The notes below the pieces were generated by a model, which worked only from the letters and a program-made list of their open reading frames with translations, had not been told where the DNA came from and did no database searches. Below, piece by piece: positions 6,580 to 8,303 of a stretch of 8,303 nt of DNA (position 1 is its first letter; every line of letters begins with the position of its first letter). This DNA is from an uncultured Mycoplasmatota bacterium (GTDB lineage Bacteria; Bacillota_I; Bacilli_A; RF39; UBA660). The stretch is taken from assembly GCA_946494345.1 (NCBI GenBank), contig CAMMBX010000046.1, positions 1-8,303 of the forward strand, in the 5' to 3' direction. The position numbers and the translations under genes were made by a program.

Positions 6580-8303
6580 TGGAAGAATGGGAATGGGAGC
6601 AACTGCAAAAGCAAAGGATTTTAAAGGCACTTTAAAGAAATTATTTAAATATTTAGGTACTTATAAAATAAGTTTAATCTTTGTTATTATCTTTGCTATC
6701 TGTAGTGCTGTATTTTCAATAATAGGTCCTAAAATATCAGGACAAGCAACAACAGAAATATTTAATGGTCTTGTTGGTAAAGTCATGGGAACTACTAGTG
6801 GTATTGACTTTTCTAAAGTTGGAACTATTCTTTTAACACTATTATCTTTATATATAATAAGTGCTATATTCTCATACTTACAAGCTTTTATAATGAGTGG
6901 AGTAAACCAAAAAGTTACCTTTAATTTAAGAGAGCAAATATCTCATAAAATGCATAAATTACCTCTATCTTATTTTGAAAGTAAAACAACAGGAGAGATA
7001 TTATCAAGAGTTACTAACGATGTTGATACCCTATCACAGAGCTTAGATCAATCAATTTCTCAAGTATTAACTTCAGTAACAACCTTAATTGGTGTTGTAA
7101 TAATGATGTTAACTATAAGCCCTCTAATGACTTTAGTAACCCTAGTAATTGTGCCAATTGCCTTATTTATGATGAGCTTTATTATGAAGCATTCTCAGAA
7201 ATACTTTATGAATCAACAAAAATATTTAGGAAATATCAATGGTACTATAGAAGAAGCATATTCAGGACACACCGTTATTAAATTATTTAATGGGGAAGAA
7301 AAGACTATAGAAGATTTTAGTAAAACTAATGAGAAATTATATAATTCGGCATGGCGTGCTCAATTCTTCTCAGGAATGATGCATCCAATCATGAACTTTA
7401 TTGGTAATATTGGTTATGTTTTAATTTCTATTTTAGGAGGATATTTAGTTATTCAAAATAAAATAGAAGTAGGAGATATCTTATCATTTACCCAATACAT
7501 AAGAAACTTTATGAACCCACTTGCCCAAATTGCCCAAATAGGTAATATGATTCAGTCAATGGTAGCATCAGCTGAAAGAGTCTTTGAATTCTTAGAGGAA
7601 AAAGAAGAAATACCTGATGTTAAGAAAGTTACTTATGATTTAGATAAAATGGGTAATACTGTTACTTTTGAAGATGTTAAGTTTGGTTATAATAAAAATA
7701 AAATCATTATCAATGACTTTAGTGCTAAGATGCATAAAGGCCAAAAGATTGCTATTGTTGGACCAACAGGAGCAGGTAAGACAACTATTGTAAAACTACT
7801 AATGAGATTTTATGATGTTAACTCAGGTTCTATTAAAATAGACGGAGTTGATATTAGAGATATGAAACGTGATGACTTAAGAAGTCTCTTTGGTATGGTT
7901 TTACAAGATACATGGCTTTATAGTGATACCATTAAAGAAAATATTCGTTATGGTAATTTAAATGCTAATGATGAAGCTGTATATGATGCCGCGATTGCAA
8001 GTCATGTTGATCACTTTATTAGAACAATGCCAGAAGGCTATGATATGGTTTTAAATGAGGAAAGTGATAATGTTTCTGCTGGTCAAAAACAATTATTAAC
8101 TATCGCAAGAGTTATTCTTAAAAATCCTAAAATATTAATTTTGGATGAAGCGACAAGTAGTGTTGATACCAGAATGGAACAATTAATACAAGAAGCAATG
8201 GACCATTTAATGGAAGGAAGAACAAGCTTTGTTATCGCTCATAGATTATCTACTATTAAAAATGCTAATCTTATATTAGTAATGAAAGATGGAGATATAG
8301 TAG
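6572..8303 (+). CDS. ABC exporter half-transporter, catalytic partner (TM288/BmrD-like), 3' end cut by the window
   Basis: The second half of the heterodimeric exporter, open from ATG 6572 to the window end (577 codons visible; the family is about 600-620, so only the last few dozen residues should be missing). It begins with a basic, glycine-rich cytoplasmic tail (1-30) before TM1 (about 32-53), with further membrane helices up to about 310. The ATPase has Walker A GPTGAGKTT (397-405), Q-loop Q445, Walker B ILILDE with catalytic Glu526 and switch His557 (AHRLSTI), so its own site should be active. Its signature reads VSAGQ (501-505) instead of LSGGQ. In the dimer it faces the partner's degenerate site, consistent with one consensus and one non-consensus ATP site. 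The start overlaps the preceding gene by 8 bases and has AGGAGG at 6557-6562, so the two subunits are translationally coupled. Confidence 0.92.
   Translation, partial: MPSGRMGMGATAKAKDFKGTLKKLFKYLGTYKISLIFVIIFAICSAVFSIIGPKISGQATTEIFNGLVGKVMGTTSGIDFSKVGTILLTLLSLYIISAIFSYLQAFIMSGVNQKVTFNLREQISHKMHKLPLSYFESKTTGEILSRVTNDVDTLSQSLDQSISQVLTSVTTLIGVVIMMLTISPLMTLVTLVIVPIALFMMSFIMKHSQKYFMNQQKYLGNINGTIEEAYSGHTVIKLFNGEEKTIEDFSKTNEKLYNSAWRAQFFSGMMHPIMNFIGNIGYVLISILGGYLVIQNKIEVGDILSFTQYIRNFMNPLAQIAQIGNMIQSMVASAERVFEFLEEKEEIPDVKKVTYDLDKMGNTVTFEDVKFGYNKNKIIINDFSAKMHKGQKIAIVGPTGAGKTTIVKLLMRFYDVNSGSIKIDGVDIRDMKRDDLRSLFGMVLQDTWLYSDTIKENIRYGNLNANDEAVYDAAIASHVDHFIRTMPEGYDMVLNEESDNVSAGQKQLLTIARVILKNPKILILDEATSSVDTRMEQLIQEAMDHLMEGRTSFVIAHRLSTIKNANLILVMKDGDIV

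Noticed and set aside
39..8303. A recoded TGA (Trp) as in many Mollicutes
   Set aside because: No in-frame TGA interrupts any of the genes and Trp is TGG throughout, so there is no sign of code 4. The standard code explains the window.

Overview
The window comes from a very AT-rich, Gram-positive-type bacterium, most likely an uncultured gut member of the Bacillota (Bacilli, RF39-like lineages are a good guess). The grounds are A/T-rich codon use, strong AGGAGG ribosome binding sites, consensus sigma-A promoters, a Lactobacillus-like MurC, a SipW-type signal sequence and a BmrCD/TM287-288-like exporter. The presence of murC means the cell makes peptidoglycan. All Trp codons examined are TGG and none of the four visible stop codons is TGA, so nothing suggests a recoded TGA, but the window cannot settle the genetic code.

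Layout, all on the + strand: (1) 39-1349, murC, the UDP-N-acetylmuramate:L-alanine ligase of cell-wall synthesis. (2) 1342-1630, a non-coding block holding an extended -10 promoter, a 185-nt structured RNA that I identify as 6S RNA (its 5' end pairs with its 3' end), its U-tract and a second terminator hairpin. (3) 1632-3643, candidate promoters, a leader and a 617-residue secreted protein with a SipW-type signal sequence and a C-terminal formylglycine-generating-enzyme (FGE)/C-type-lectin-like domain. (4) 3664-3763, a terminator followed by a textbook promoter with a palindromic operator in its spacer. (5) 3764 to the window end, a translationally coupled operon of a TetR-family repressor and the two halves of a heterodimeric ABC exporter. 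The second half runs off the edge.

The most interesting item is the last ~125 bases of the secreted-protein gene. Composition and codon use change abruptly there. All 15 earlier arginines are AGA and the last three are CGT. GC content rises to about 50% (56 of 111 bases counted by hand). From C583 to G607, 22 of 25 codons end in C or T, and the segment ends in a 23-base tract with no A. This is what the variable region (VR) of a diversity-generating retroelement (DGR) looks like: AAY codons of a template repeat have their adenines randomised, while fixed residues use adenine-free codons. No reverse transcriptase or template repeat lies in the window, so if this is a DGR target it is served from elsewhere in the genome.

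Functionally the window mixes housekeeping (murC, 6S RNA) with two environment-facing modules: a putatively hypervariable surface or secreted binding protein and a self-regulated multidrug-type exporter operon.
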